The notes under the pieces are model-generated. The model did no database searches and was not told the DNA's origin. It saw nothing but the letters and a program-made list of their open reading frames with translations. Position numbers and translations under genes: made by a program. A stretch of 64,000 bases of DNA. Source: Uranotaenia lowii. Taxonomy: Eukaryota > Arthropoda > Insecta > Diptera > Culicidae. This document shows, one piece after another, positions 31,020 through 44,605 of the stretch. Position 1 is the first letter of the stretch; every line of letters starts with the position of its first letter. The stretch lies in the NCBI RefSeq assembly GCF_029784155.1, contig NC_073692.1, positions 23,212,444-23,276,443 on the forward strand, in the 5' to 3' direction.

Positions 31020-33083
31020 TACATACCTACAGGCTAACTATTGGTATGTCCCTACTTTTAAAATACAGAAATATAACACAAAATAACAAAAAAAAAAACA
31101 GAATCAAATCACATACCTACAAGCTATTGAACTATCCCATAAAACAACCAGTTTGCTTCTTATTTCTTCGATTTCATCAGAAGAGGTGCTTGTTTGCAAG
31201 CCTTCTAGTAAATAGATATTTTAAGATGGTGAAATAACATTTTTCAACTAAATTCCTTGAAATTCTAAATTTTGCCTATTTGAAATTCAAATTATAGGCT
31301 TTTAAACGTAGAAAACAGTTTTAGGATATATGAAGTTCAGACTTAGTTATTCATAATTATAGGAAAAAATTCAAATTGATCCCCTTTTTGCTTCTTGTAC
31401 CTACATATTTAAAATTTCCTACCATTTTTGTATATAAATAAAAGTTTTCAATTCATTTAAATCTTACTTTCCAAATTCTGTGTGTATTTTAGCCTCACCA
31501 TATCAACCGTAAGGCACTCAATCGTCATCATTCTTCAAATTCATTCATTCATTCAATTCACTCGGTTTCCTTTGGCTGGTTTGACCGGACTGAACCGGGC
31601 CTGATGCCCTAGATATAGAAACAACGGTCACCGGATCAGTTGTTTGCTTTCTCAATTTTCATCAACGAGTGACCGGACGAGGAAGCCGGACTTTCCGATC
31701 TGTCCGGTGGTTGACCGCAGGAGTTCTAATGTTTAATTTTACAATTCCGTATTTCCTCCGGCTGGGGCATTTGATGCGGTTAGTTGGTCCGGCTTATTGG
31801 AGGAATCGCTGGAAATGTTTTCCTTTTTTGGTGGATAGCTTGTTCAAAATTAATCAACGGAACACTTGAGCGGCATAGTCTCAAGATGGTTGAATTTCGA
31901 ACGTTTAATAAACGTTGATTTTAAGCAAACATATTATAATCAACATTAGTAACTCTCAGCATGCTTCATATACTTCAGCAAGGACATGTATTTCAGCACC
32001 ACCTCCTGGAGAAAGTTCTTACTAGAAGGAAATTTCAAGCATTGAGGTACTGAGGAAACTCTGAACATTCTTTCCATCAACCGTGGGTTTGCGTCTTAAC
32101 TACAAAAGTTCGTGTTTGAACTTGCATTTCTATGACCACGCAGAAAATTTTGTTTATGTTTTATTTTCAACACAGGAATTTCAGCCTACTCCAACTTTTC
32201 TTCGTGTAGCAAAGTATGTTGCTATGGTTCTCAATTTGTGTTGTTTTCTGCCGAATGGAAAAAAGGTCCCGATTGACGGAGTATGCTCATAAATCTACAA
32301 TTTGAGATTCTAATGTCATTTGAATTGGAACAATCATTGATGGAAATTTCACTTTTTGGACAATACTGGATATTTCATAAAAGAAATCATAAAAAGGCAA
32401 CAATTTACTAAGTAAATTGATCTTCAAATCTACTCTACAATATGATTTGAGATTGGTTGATGACCACGTCATCATTTTGGTTATTATTATTATTATTATC
32501 TGGAGCACGTTTGGTAAATGGAAATCAGCATTTCTCTAAAATGAATAAATAAGTAAAGGAAAAAAAATCTTTGTTTAGAATTAGCTCTTTTTAATACTTT
32601 TCATTTAGGCACATCTAATTTTTTGAAAACTCCAAAACATGTTGAACCGATAAATCAAAATCATATTTTGAGTATAAAATTTATTTACGATGTCAACTTA
32701 CTTATCATGAAAGATATTATGAAAAAATAGTAGATATATTTGTGTTGTATTAAGTATAATTGTCAGATCGGGACACAAAGTTTTGGTGATAATGAGCTTA
32801 ACTGTTTTCGCCAGAAGCTTTCGAAATTTAGTCTAAGGCAACTTAGATCTTTTCGATAGCATTTATTCATGTTCGTAAGAACTTTCCTCACATGGAGGCG
32901 CGTTTCATGTGTCCTTCAAGTTTCTGGGGAGTGAGGAATATTACTACTATTATTATATTTGTTTTAAGCGTTGAATTTAAACATTCTGAAGCATAATTTT
33001 TGGAAAAATGAAAAAAAAAATGTATAGTAGGCTTTTGTTCGCAGTTTAAAAAAAACCGGTAAACATTCGAATGGTTCAGCAAT
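31020..33083. other. Non-coding, AT-rich
   Basis: About 2 kb with only short unsupported ORFs. It has ATTCATTCATTC runs near 31545 and an ATT run near 32483-32499. Confidence 0.5.
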
Positions 33084-33740
33084 ATGGACTCCCGTGCCTC
33101 AAGTTTTGTTCATCACATTTTAGACGATCTTTTCAAATTAACGTTCACCAACAAGCCGAGCGATCTACCGTGGTATATTCCGAAACACTTCTACGATGCA
33201 TCGGAAGCCCTGGAACCTAAGCCTGAGGCACCATCGCTTTTCGTCCCCGTTCTGAATCCCTGCGAAATTCCATCAATCTCGGAAACCTTCCCGGATCCAT
33301 CGCCGGAACAACCCCTGAGGGATGCACTCCTAAACACCGTCCTAGCCCTGTCCCGGTGCCTTGGCATCCGGATCATAATGTTCGCATCCTTGCGTGGTGG
33401 AACCGTGAAGAGATTCCGGGAGCTTACCGGAGCCAAGGGAGACGAGCAGCATCGGTTAATTATTTTGGTTTCCGCAAGACAGCTACGGCAATGCGAAAGT
33501 CTGCGGCAAATGCAAGGAATCGAAACGCTCACATATGAGCACGATGCCGCCGATGGGGATTTCAATGACGCTTCCACCAGGAAGTTACTTCATGAAGCAA
33601 AACTGGAGCACATTGCCGGGATAGGATTATCTGCTTTGCGAGAAGACCCGGACCTGCTGGAGGGAACGCCCGTTATCTTTTGCTTCAGATCCATTCTGGG
33701 TGCTGAGTGCATTAATGCGTATCAAATTTTAAAGATATGA
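33084..33740 (+). CDS. Hypothetical protein, 218 aa, probable host gene
   Basis: A single uninterrupted ORF from ATG 33084 (context CAATATGGA) to TGA 33738. Composition is balanced and clearly less AT-rich than the surrounding DNA, with few Ile/Phe/Tyr runs, which supports real coding. There is a proline-rich part at about residues 40-75, then a helical stretch (LRDALLNTVLALSRCLGIRI), a basic RGGTVKRFRELTGAKG segment, and an acidic YEHDAADGDFNDAS segment before the C-terminus. No transmembrane segment or signal peptide is evident, and I recognise no domain. It lacks features of TE proteins. No AATAAA is seen closely downstream. It could be a complete intronless gene, a terminal exon or a retrocopy. 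Confidence 0.6.
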   Translation: MDSRASSFVHHILDDLFKLTFTNKPSDLPWYIPKHFYDASEALEPKPEAPSLFVPVLNPCEIPSISETFPDPSPEQPLRDALLNTVLALSRCLGIRIIMFASLRGGTVKRFRELTGAKGDEQHRLIILVSARQLRQCESLRQMQGIETLTYEHDAADGDFNDASTRKLLHEAKLEHIAGIGLSALREDPDLLEGTPVIFCFRSILGAECINAYQILKI

Positions 33741-34784
33741 TTCAAGTGATAAAATTTCCTCAAAGAATTTTGTGCTTCTAGCCCGTTTGCAATTTGAAAC
33801 CAATCCCAAAATTTGTGCTATAAAGCTCATCCAGTGTGATTGTCTAAATTGATGTTAAGCTCATAATTCGTCCCGTCTCGACCAACCATCCAGCCAGTGC
33901 TTTTTGCGTCAACTTGTCATAATTCTTCAGCAAAGTTTTCCGAAGTAACATGATCCACCTACTTGGAGTCCATAAAATGGAACACTGGAAAGCCGCCACC
34001 CAAAATTTTGCCCTGTCTAAGCACGTAAATGTCTCCGGAAAGATTTTGGCGGTAAGTGGCAGCTTCATAGCGTGTCTTTCCTTTCGATTTTTACCACAGG
34101 CACCTTTTCCTTCCACTTTCCATGGCTGCTGCTAATATTTCTGTACTCGTAGCAACAAGATTAGTAGCTCGGCTGCCATTCCAGGACTCTGGTCTAAATC
34201 CAGCTTGTTTGCTAGGGACCATCGTTATTACAAATAAGGGTGTTATATTTTTATCCAATATTTTCGATAACGGAGGGTCAGATATAGAGTGAGCTAAGAC
34301 AACAAAAGTGCACCATGGAATATGTATTTAGGTAATGGTCATAATTGTCCTCCGAAATCCTTGAAAATCACTATAAAACAAACAATTGGCCACTGTTAAC
34401 TTTATATTTTTACGAATTCACCCGAAGTAGAAAGATACAGGTGTTTGAAAACAGCCCATTTCTTATTTTTTTTTTCAATATATGATATTTCAATTTGAAT
34501 ATTTTTATAAAGTGTGTTCTACAAAACTGTTTCATTTTCGGTGACTCGATACATACTTTGAATGTATAAGTTGGGCCTGAGATATATCTTTAAAAACTGA
34601 AAATGTTTTCAAAAAAAAACTCACTTTTAAGGATTAGCTTCCACGATGTTGAAAAACTACTACATTTTTACTGTCTCAAAACTTTTCAAGGATATGACTG
34701 CTTTAAAATGAAAATAAGAAAGAGTTATATTTCTATCTTACTGATAGGTAATTTAATCTTTTTTTATGAAAAACTTATTTTAAA
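33741..34784. other. Non-coding
   Basis: Downstream flank of the hypothetical gene. Short ORFs on both strands at 33844-34135 overlap each other and have no recognisable domains. Confidence 0.45.
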
Positions 34785-35706
34785 GTACCGGTAAACGGGG
34801 TAAGATTTTTCATTTTATTCAATATTTTTGGATTATTTTTTCTGTTAAGGAGAATGTGGCATGTTTCATATTTTTAAAACCAGTACCGAACTCCTATGAA
34901 CGTAAAACATTGTTGCAGAAATTTATTAGACTACTTGTAATTTGATTTAAAAATCGATTTCATATTTGATTATGATTTGATGCTTTGGGGTAACATTGAT
35001 ATTGATCAGTCTCTATTTTGACAGTTTTAATGAGTTTTCTTGATCATAAAGGATACAAAACACCTGCATAATATTTACAAACGCTAGTTTCACAATCATA
35101 CCTTGCTTTTTAACGTTTTCTTTTAAAAACATTTACAATCGAAATAAGAACAATGATGCTGCATACATTTAGGGGCAAAAATTTTAACAATTGCTAAATA
35201 GTTTAGGCTTCAAAATACAAATGAAATTTTACCATCACAAATTTCCCTAAGCCCTCCAATCATTCCCATTTCAATTTTTTCTTCAAAGTTAACCATTTGA
35301 TAGGGTTTCTAGCCTTTTGTCCTAAACTGGCTTCCTCTTGGAAAATGTTCTTATTTTTTAAAATATCAAAAATTTATCATTAAATGACTATAAAAATAGC
35401 ACTTTAACTGGACATATACAAAAATACGTTGTTATTTCGCATGCATAAACCCGTTTCTTCTAATTGCTTTTTGATATCAGCCATTTGTTTGTGAGTCTTG
35501 GAAAAAATAAATATTTTTAGAATTTGAAACTATATTTTTATAACAGAAAAAAATTTCAAATACGTAACAAATTTCGTTTATTTGATACTCAATTAATAGG
35601 CTTTCAAACATAGAAATCAGTTTTCAAAAATTCAAACTATAGACTGAGTTATTGATGATAATGAAGAAAAATTTATTGTTGGTCAGAGTTACCCTATTTT
35701 ACGGTA
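34785..35706. mobile_element. Possible MITE with imperfect inverted ends
   Basis: GTACCGGTAAACGGGGTAAG near 34785 resembles the inverse of AGTTACCCTATTTTACGGTAC near 35687-35706. The match is imperfect and no clear target duplication could be assigned. No ORF. Confidence 0.35.
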
Positions 35707-36362
35707 CACTTAATGATGGTGAAATGTCCCGAATACATCGTGTCCGGACTCGATTTAAAGGTACTTCAAAGCGCTCAAAGTTTCGATATTTTTACCTTCA
35801 ATTCAATGAACTAACGAGAATCGTAAGGGAAAAGTTAAAAAAAAGAGATTTCGATGTTTATGCCAAATGACTTAAAAATGCATGAAACATTGAGATTTGG
35901 TGTTGAAAAATTTTTGGTCAAAAAGCACATGTCAGAACTAGACCCCCGATTTTATAATTTTTTTTGTTCAACCGATGTACATAAAAAGCCCATAGGCTAG
36001 TCCATGATTTGAAATTTTTATAGAGAAATTAAATTTCTGCTGTCTGCTATTTAGCTTCAAAATAAGGCTATTTTGGTGAAAATTTTGGCCACCCATGGCA
36101 AAGGCTGTACTGTAAAAAACAAATTTTTGTATGGTGGCAACTTAGAAAACAATGTTTGATTGCTAAAAAGGCCTTTTTTCGACACTTTTTCCTAATAAAA
36201 TTCTCAGATCTTGAAAAAGCACTAACAATGTGCCTCTTATATTTAAAAAAAGTGAACAAAGTTTTGAAGTGAACATTTGAAGAGACTGATTTAGACTCCC
36301 AATTTGTAGGTATGATATTTCTAATAGCGGAATATTATGACTTTTTGAAAAAAAATGATTTC
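35707..36362. other. Non-coding, AT-rich
   Basis: No supported gene or repeat. Confidence 0.5.
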
Positions 36363-36468
36363 CAAGGCCGAATTAAAGGGGGGGCAAAAAGGGCAATTGC
36401 CCCGGGCCCCCCGGCTCAGGGGGCCCCCCGAAAGAAAAATAAAATTTTACATAACTTTAATCATACTA

Positions 36469-38551
36469 GGGTAACGGACTTATTTTGGACCAGGTACATA
36501 TTTTGGACCACCTTGTAGCTTTTTCCAATCTTTCCCTCATAAATCATGTTAATCATGAAAATTTTGAACAAGTATAATTAAAGCTACTTCTTATGATTCG
36601 AATCATATCAAAAATTTCATTTCAATATGCTGATAAGGGAAAGAAAATTGAAAATAAAGTTTTGATTTTTCACAGTTGGATCAAATCTAGCCCATTTCAG
36701 GAGGAGGTTCCATTATTGGAGTCAGCTTCCAAGAAGTTTTTTGCCTAGCTGTGATGAATTTAACAACTACAAACATGTTCAAAGCTATGAAAAAACACTT
36801 GAAAACTAGTTTGCAAGCTCGAAGAACCAAAAAAACTTGTTTTAATGGCAATTTGACCCATGTCGAAAATAGGTCCTTCTTCATTCCTTAGGGACTTATT
36901 TTGGACTACACAACATAACCTGAGTATTGAACTAGCTGTTAAATGTTCATGAACGTAATAAACATGGTACCACGATATGAAAAGGATTATGCATACTATT
37001 TCAATCGATTATAATAAATAAAATTTAAAATTTTGGCATTATTTTATTGAATCAACTAGCAAAATTCCAAACCCGCCTTTAGACGGGGTTCACTTAAATT
37101 GGCATAAAACCAAGCCAATCATTGTTTTAACCTGCTTTTTATGCATTATGCTTTAAACAACGTTTATATTACAATCTACATTAATGGAAGTTTGATAAGC
37201 AGTTGTCAAAAGTTACAGCTTAAAGAAGCTTAAAAACATAAGAAAAACTGGGCATGCACCAATTTTTTATTCAGTCATTATTTTTGATGCTTAATTAAAA
37301 AATTATTGACAGTTAGGTCTAAAAATTACAAACATTCAGGGTTGATTTTCGAGAAAAAAAACTTGGTTAGGTAGAAGAGAAGAAATATAAACCCCGTCTA
37401 AATGAGGGGTTGGGAAAAAAACGACAGCAAATCGACAAATATGTGACGAGTTTGAATTTTGTAACGGTTATAGTATCTCAATTTCATAGTAGAAAAATTT
37501 TCACAAAAAAATATATTCAACTGTAGCTTCGAGATAATGTTGATGTGTATCAAAATTACAAGTGAAAAAGTACTAAAAATCTAGTCTTTTACTCCCTGTG
37601 GCTATGCAACATTTGAAAAAAAAATAAAAAATCTACTTCAACGATATTTTTTTTAAACAATAGTTGTTTCAAAGATAAAACTAAACTTTGTGAATTTTTC
37701 AGTGAAAAAAAAAACTTTCAGATGGTTTAAAAGATCGAATAATTCTCGCACATTCTTATTTTGTTTGAATCTATGTATTCTACAGAACTGAAGCAAAACC
37801 AAATGCACTAAGATTTTTGAAGTCAAAATGGAAAAATTGTTGTCACGACTTCGTGATGATGTCAGACTTTCTCAACTTATCATTGGGTCGCCTGAAGATG
37901 ATTGCGTTCTAAAAAATGATCCTTAAGATAAGACAATTGGCCAGTATTTATCACTGCAGGACAAATTTCGTCAATTTTGCAGTGTGCTGTCGCTTTTAAA
38001 ACATTTGAAACACACTTTATAACAGAGGAGTATTTCTGTGTTTACTCTAATCATTTCGAAAATTATTGTTTTAAGCATTAGAAGTTTTAGGAAAAGAGGT
38101 TGTAGAAAAAAATATTCAACAAACTAGTTTAGTTACCTAAATAGAGGCAGGGGAAAAGTTAATGAAAGTTAGTTTAGGAATGAATGAACGTGAACAAACC
38201 AAACTTGACTACAAGAATAACAAAGAAGAAGATTAACTGAATTATACACAAAATTGTGCGTCAATCGCTGTTGTGAATATAGCAAAATCTAGAAGAAAAA
38301 AACTTATTTAGTTCAAGGGTGGTCCAAAATAGAAACCTGGTGGTCCAAAATACCGCCAAGAGTAATGATCGAAGAAACGAGTTTTTAGGCTTAAATCTTG
38401 TTATATTGCAACAAACGACGATATGTTTTGATTGAAAAAGCCTTGATCTTCGTAATGAACGGATGAAGCAGTCAAAAATTGTAACATGTTCTTTCTTAAT
38501 TCAGAAAATAGCATAGCCACTTCGCAAAGCGGTCCATTAGGTCCATTACCC
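36469..38551. mobile_element. Nested inverted-repeat element inside the hAT remnant
   Basis: GGGTAACGGACTTATTTTGG at 36469 is inverted imperfectly at about 38530-38551 (GGTCCATTAGGTCCATTACCC). TA flanks both ends (36467-36468 and 38552-38553). Further subterminal inverted copies of TATTTTGGACCACC occur at about 36500 and 38320-38350. The size is large for a MITE and no transposase is visible. Confidence 0.6.
37068..37414. mobile_element. Third-level nested MITE of about 345 bp
   Basis: CCAAACCCGCCTTTAGACGG at 37068 is matched in inverted form near 37389-37414 (CCGTCTAAATGAGGGGTTGG). A compact inverted-repeat element without an ORF, lying within the element at 36469-38551. Confidence 0.6.
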
Positions 38552-41500
38552 TACCTCGATGTCTACAAAACTATGAAAAGAAATCAAAACAAGAAAATCG
38601 GAATAAAAACTGGAAATATCACAACTAAAGAGACCCCCGTGAAATAATATCTAGAATAGTTTTTCTCTAACAAAAATTAAGGGGGCCCCCTAGAAAAAGC
38701 AGTGAAGAAGTTCTTCCGCTTATTTCAGTCTGTGAACATCCAAATCTTGGTATTTAATTTCAAAATTTTCAACCCAAAATCTGGACAAAAATAATGTATG
38801 TAAACCGAATTAAAAAAAAATCAAGAGAATATTAGGAAAAACCCTCAAGTTTTCCTTTTTTATCGAAACATCTCAGTCAGGTAAAATAAAGAAAAACATC
38901 TCCTCATTTTCATTACATGCAAACGTCTTGCACAATTCTAATGTTTATTATAACGCTAACTTTCCAAGTAATGGTTTCGGCTCTTGAATAGCAGCTAGAG
39001 AACAGAGAACAGAGAAGCTTTATGATAAACATTTCAAAATTTTACCAGGGATCAAAATTTTGGATCAATCGACAGTACTGAGTTTCTTTATAGAATTTTC
39101 ATCCCAATTTTTGTCTTAGGTTTAAAATTCGTATTTAAACATTTTCAACTGATTTAACCAAAGTTTTACCATATACTGACTGAAGTAAATATCCTGAATT
39201 AAGCACATCATTTTCCAAATGATCAATCTCAAATTATCATTAATACGATCTCATAGTTGAGTTGATAATATCATTGAGTGATTCTTTTATTCCTATGTTT
39301 TTTTCATCTTTTATTTTTAAAGATTTTCAAGTCTTGTGTTGTTACTTCAGTTTCTGAAGTTCATCTCCATGGTTTTTCTGGATTTTGAGAACTCATGATC
39401 TTTGTTCTAGGTTCTTAACTCATTTGGATTCCTCATCTGACTTTCTGATAACTGATAACTAATTCTGTATTTTAAACATTTAATCTTTATTCTGAATTGA
39501 TTTTTTCAAATGATCATTTTTTCATTTATACCCCTTTGGCTTCGGGAGCATCGAATGAAACTTTTGTCACATTGAGAATAACATTTTGATAACATTTTTT
39601 TTTATCTGATGAGAATCATTTTCATAAACATCCCACGAAAACGATTTGTTTGTGTTTCAAAGGTAAAAAAATTAAATACACATTTGATGCAATTTCTGCT
39701 TTGGCTTTGGAATCTCAATTTTTTTTTATTAATTCTTATTTCGTTCCTCAAAACTTGATTTGAAATTATGATATAGATTTAAGACACTGAATTGTGGTTC
39801 TGAAAATAACAGTATTTAACCTTTTCCTTCTCACGAGGTTTTTCTCGTTTTAAAATTAGAAATATTGATTTACAACTAAAATTCTAGAACAAAATATGCT
39901 TAATTTAAGTCTAATTTAATGATCCAGTTGATAAATTTGGGTTCCGAGGTGGATCATATATGCTCCATTGGGAAGATAACAACATATATGGTGAAAATGA
40001 AAATAAGAAATAACGGCATAAATAAGTGAAATTTAATCACCGCATTGATCACAATCTAAAACGATCCTAATTTGTAAAATATTTCTTGGATATAGCCTTC
40101 CGTCAAAACTCAAACTACTGAAAGTCGCCAGAAAAAAAAACTGAATATTTCATTTTTATAAGAACTTACATAAGTTTCAATATTTTTTCAGATTAGTGGT
40201 TATTTTAGTTGCTGAAATACCTATCCTGAAGAGAAAAAACTTTTGACGGAGTGATTTTCATGTGTATTGATAAAAAGCTCAGCAAAATGAAAAGTACGTT
40301 TTGTTCCTGGTGTATCACCTATGATCCACTTTAGTTATTCGAAAATTTATATGTTTAAGTGGAAATCTAAGCGAACCATTATTTGATTTTTTGACACGAA
40401 TGCCAAAGCGTTGGTAAAGTGTCACAAATAAACAAAAAAAAAATTTGATTTTGTTTACACAAGCAGAGCTCGAAGAAATCATATTGGCATGAATGAGAGA
40501 AAATAAATTTCATCCCCACGTGTTTCGAAAGACGATGAAATAAAATCATATAAGCATAGACGAACTTCATAATGACAGTGAATATATTTTTTTCTTTCGT
40601 CATTCACTCCACAGTCATTCAATCCACAAAGTCGTGACAGTAAACAAAAATTCAATCATGTTAATTGGATTTTTTATGAATGGATGTACTTTCTATACTA
40701 CCAGACAACTAAACAATTTTTCCTCCAGACTCTTAGCAATGCCGTCTGGACGTTTGCGAAATCAATTTAACGTGACTACCCTTCCCCAGCACGGTTAGGC
40801 GTGTCCGAATGATAAAATGCCTCTAAAAACGATGATTTTAATTGGTCGGCTTAATACTTTCTTAATAGACTATGACCTCAGACCTGGAAGAAAAATAATG
40901 GAGATCCCCGTCATGCAATGTTTATAGGGGATAAAAACGCCCAGGCGTTAAATCCCAAAATAAATCATGCATTGTTTTCAATTTCAACTCTATCATGATC
41001 TCCGAACTTAGGTGACTGAGTTTTTCAAAAGTTCACAATCACGAGTAAGAAATTGAAATGATTTTTTTTCGACAGTCAGTCACAGATTGCTATTTTGACT
41101 GATTGGGCGCAATGATGGAAACGTGAAACGTAGAAATTGAAAGGAAAATTATTTCACTTTCATCCAAGCATGTCAACAGTTTTGAGCACTGTACACAAGC
41201 AACCTTCTGCACGTCAGTATTTTATTTGATGATAATTATGAAAACTTGTCAAGTAACTGAACAACAAATGATGACTTGATTTAAATTCGAAAAAATCCGA
41301 CTTTTGTACAGCTTTTTACCTGCCGAGCAAAACGATTTTCTTCAAATTTGGTGCAATGTTTCTTCACTCATATCTACACATTTGGTGAGGAAATGGTGTT
41401 GATCCAAAATGCCCAGTTCAAATGCGAGCTGTGCAAAGTTGTGGATCACCTGTGCTACCATGGGATGGAAAAAGTTAAAGCTTTGAACTCTTAAACTCTT

Positions 41501-41983
41501 ATATATGTATCTCTATGGAGTTTGAATTTAATTTTTTTTGTTTATTTTTTTTGAATTTTGTATTTTATGTTTCAGATTTTCATGATACTTTCCAATTGTC
41601 AAATTGTCAATGATGAAATGGAAAACATTTAAAATATCTATCCGGTCATTATTCTAAATCAGAGAATTTTAGTTGGTGTTAAGGGTATTAAACAAATTGA
41701 GAATAAAATATTGCATTTGGATGCTCAAATCAGAGCTTTCATTTGAGAGAAATTTCTAAACTCTTCCGCAATGTTTGCACTTGATTGATTAATAATTTTT
41801 ATTCGAAGATACCAGAAACCATCTTCTACACAGACAATGTGGCAATTTGAAGAGAGTATATTGAACTCATCTCCAATTCTTTAACACATTTAAAATGTTC
41901 AGGATAGCATTTGAAAAAAAAATGAATCATAGGGCCCCCGAGAAAAATTGCCCCGGGCCCCCCGATGGCTTAATCCGGCCCTG

Positions 41984-42525
41984 ATGATTACAATCAACAA
42001 AGAAGTGTTCTTTAGATTGAGTTTTTTAATAAACAATGAATTGGAAAGGAGCGAAATGTTATAATGAGCAATATTGCAAAAAAAGTGTATAACTAAAACT
42101 TTTCGTTTTAAAGTTAATCTAGTTTTACTGTGGGAATAGTCACATTTTTCAACTTTTGGTTAAAATTGCATTGAATTGTGGTAAGGAGCTTCAAGCAATC
42201 TAAGATCCAAATAAACTCCCGACATAAAACATCATCATTTTATCGATTCTTGAATCGCCAGAAAGAGCCAAGTCAATTATAATTGATTATAATTTTTAAT
42301 TAAATTTTGATGCACTTTTTCAAAATCTGAGAACTTTATTAGGAAAAAGAGACGAAAAAATGGTCTTTAGCTATCATTTGAAGGTTGAGCCACCAAATTT
42401 CCGACAAAGTGCAATTTTGAGCCATCCTGATATATTTTTAGAACTTTTATTTTTGCTTGTTTTACAAATTATTTTTATGAACTTTTTTAAGTCCATTTAA
42501 GACTATCCATGTGTTCCAGACTTTT
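41984..42525. other. Non-coding, AT-rich
   Basis: No supported gene. Confidence 0.5.
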
Positions 42526-42529
42526 TTAA

Positions 42530-43136
42530 CCCTCCAAAGCCGTTCGGGTCAATATGACCCGAAGCGCACATTTCAAACATCTTTATCATCATTCCAATAT
42601 ACTGATGAACTGGTAGTTTTGACAGACCAAGTATGTTCTATGAAAATAATGATCAAATTAACGTCAAAAAACTAAAATTTGAGTTTTTAAAATCGGTTCA
42701 TTGAGAAATGAAATACAGCTAAGCAAAGCAAAAACTGGATGTCGTTTTTTTTTTAAGTGAGACTTTTTTCTACCGGAAAATCTGTCATAGCGGTAAAAAC
42801 TTTCATTGGACCCAAATATATTTATACATTGTCGGATAGATGGATTCTTGACAATTTCAAACATCAATGAAATAATTAAATACAGAAAAGCTGTCAGAAG
42901 TTATGAGTATTTTAAAAATAAAATTCATTTTTCGGACTTTTAACTTTCTGAACCAGTTTCTGAAATCCTGGTAATACATATTGACTTTATTTTGAAATGA
43001 TGAGTAATTAGAATAAATTACCTACACAATGAATATAATATCATCAAAATCGGTTAACATTTACAGCCAGGAGAACGAAATCAAATTACAACGCATATTT
43101 CCCCGAAACGGATATTTAGCGAACGGCTTTGGAAGG
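42530..43136. mobile_element. piggyBac-like MITE with TTAA target (607 bp)
   Basis: CCCTCCAAAGCCGTTCG at 42530 and the inverse of the right end at 43136 (CCTTCCAAAGCCGTTCG) match at 16 of 17 positions. TTAA lies immediately outside both ends (42526-42529 and 43137-43140). TTAA targets with CC-starting ends are characteristic of piggyBac-type elements. No ORF with recognisable domains. A related copy is present at about 48258-50231. Confidence 0.75.
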
Positions 43137-43140
43137 TTAA

Positions 43141-44423
43141 GTAGTTCAGCAAAAATATAACAAGCTTTTTGAATATGTGTTTTTGTAATTTATACATTTT
43201 TTTTCCATAATATTGAATTATATTACCTAGTTAGTATTGACGCATTAAGTTTGTGATTTTGATATGTATGTTATCATGCATTAAAAAGTGGGTAAATTCA
43301 AGGTTTAAGATTGAGATTAATAATTTAGTGGGAGGTTTCCGAATTAAACTCCCGCAGACTAAATATTTGAAGCCACCCACCGTGGCCTAGAGTTTCGGTC
43401 ACGGCATACATAGTACTATTTCTGTGTGCTGGAGATGTTAGCATTAGTAAGATGCTAGCAATTATATCCTTGAAAGATGTACGCTTTGGTCTTAACTAGA
43501 ATTGAGATCTCTTCAAAGAAACATAAATTTTCACTGAGATATGTGTTTGATAGTTTAAAAAAAACTATTTAAGGGTTACTTAGAGACTTGAACATTTTTT
43601 TTTGTTTAAAATTTCTACTTTAAAAGTTCGATACATGCGATTACGAAACATTTGTTCATTTCATCAGATTTTAAACAACTAGAATACCACGTGATTTTCA
43701 AGTTCCATACGACACCGATTTGCGTGGCTTCGTGGAAGCGTATTCAACTGAGGAATAGTACTGAGCAAGAAAGTTTAAATTGGATATTGGTTTTTTATCA
43801 GTCCAACAGAAAAGCTAAAAAGCTTTTCTAATTATCTTGAGTGCCGTTTAAGCTACAATGTAATATTTTATTATTATATATTTTGTTTATTTGAAACGGC
43901 TAATACCGTAGGTTTTAAAAAGCCAAACTCTTGTTTTTGTATTTTCAATTCAATAACTAGTATAGTTGAAAAAAATGTTATCTATGAAAACACTCAATTC
44001 TAAAATAGAATTCTGATAAGGTGACGGCTCAGGTGGGGTTTGGTGACATTTTTTTCTCATATCAGTTCAGCTTGAACAATCCATGCTTAAAGAGCATAAA
44101 CAAATGTGTAGGTCCTGAATAATTATTCAGCTTAAGGTTACTTCACTTTAATAGTTGTTTTTAAATCCCAACTTTCAAACTTAAGTCTAGAAATGCAATT
44201 TTCTTTTATAAAGATTCAAAACTATGAAATTGCGATCTCCTACAATTTGAATCAATAATGAAATTCTCATATTCATATGTTTATCTTGACTATGAAACTT
44301 AACTTCGAGCTGAACTTGCTGAATCTGAATATTTTTTTAACTCCGGAGTTCAAAATATGAACTCAGAATCGGACTACGAATTTCTAATCTTAGTTCCAAA
44401 TTGAATTTCAAATTAACAACAGC
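43141..44423. other. Non-coding; possible SINE fragment near 43375
   Basis: No supported gene. CACCGTGGCCTAGAGTTTCGG near 43378 resembles a degenerate pol III A-box, but no B-box or target duplication could be found. Confidence 0.4.
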
Positions 44424-44605
44424 AGAAATAATTTTTTATTTAAAAGTGAAAATCAGGAATTCAAATAAGAGGTTGGTACAAATTCCGCTTGTAGTTTCAT
44501 AATTAAAGGAAATTATTTTTAATTATGAAACTACAAGCGGAATTAATATCAATCTCTCATTTGAATTCTGGATTTTCACTTTAAAATATAAATTCTTTCT
44601 TCAGT
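44424..44605. repeat. Long near-palindrome, arms about 65-85 bp
   Basis: The left arm runs to about 44510 and the right starts near 44519, with a centre of only about 8-10 bases. The arms share AATTCCGCTTGTAGTTTCAT in inverted form, and pairing extends outwards through AAGTGAAAATC. It could extrude as a cruciform or be a very small foldback element. Confidence 0.8.

Larger units (their letters stand above)
36363..41983. mobile_element. hAT-like DNA element remnant, 5.6 kb
   Basis: The left end CAAGGCCGAATTAA and the inverse of the right end (CAGGGCCGGATTAA) match at 12 of 14 positions. Both are followed by unusually G/C-rich subterminal blocks containing GGGCCCCCCG (36405-36431 and 41960-41974). 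The flanking octamers ATGATTTC (36355-36362) and ATGATTAC (41984-41991) match at 7 of 8, consistent with the 8-bp duplication of hAT elements. No transposase ORF is left. About 2.1 kb of the interior is a nested element. Confidence 0.7.

Noticed and set aside
43375..43500. Another SINE
   Set aside because: Only a weak A-box; no B-box and no target-site duplication.
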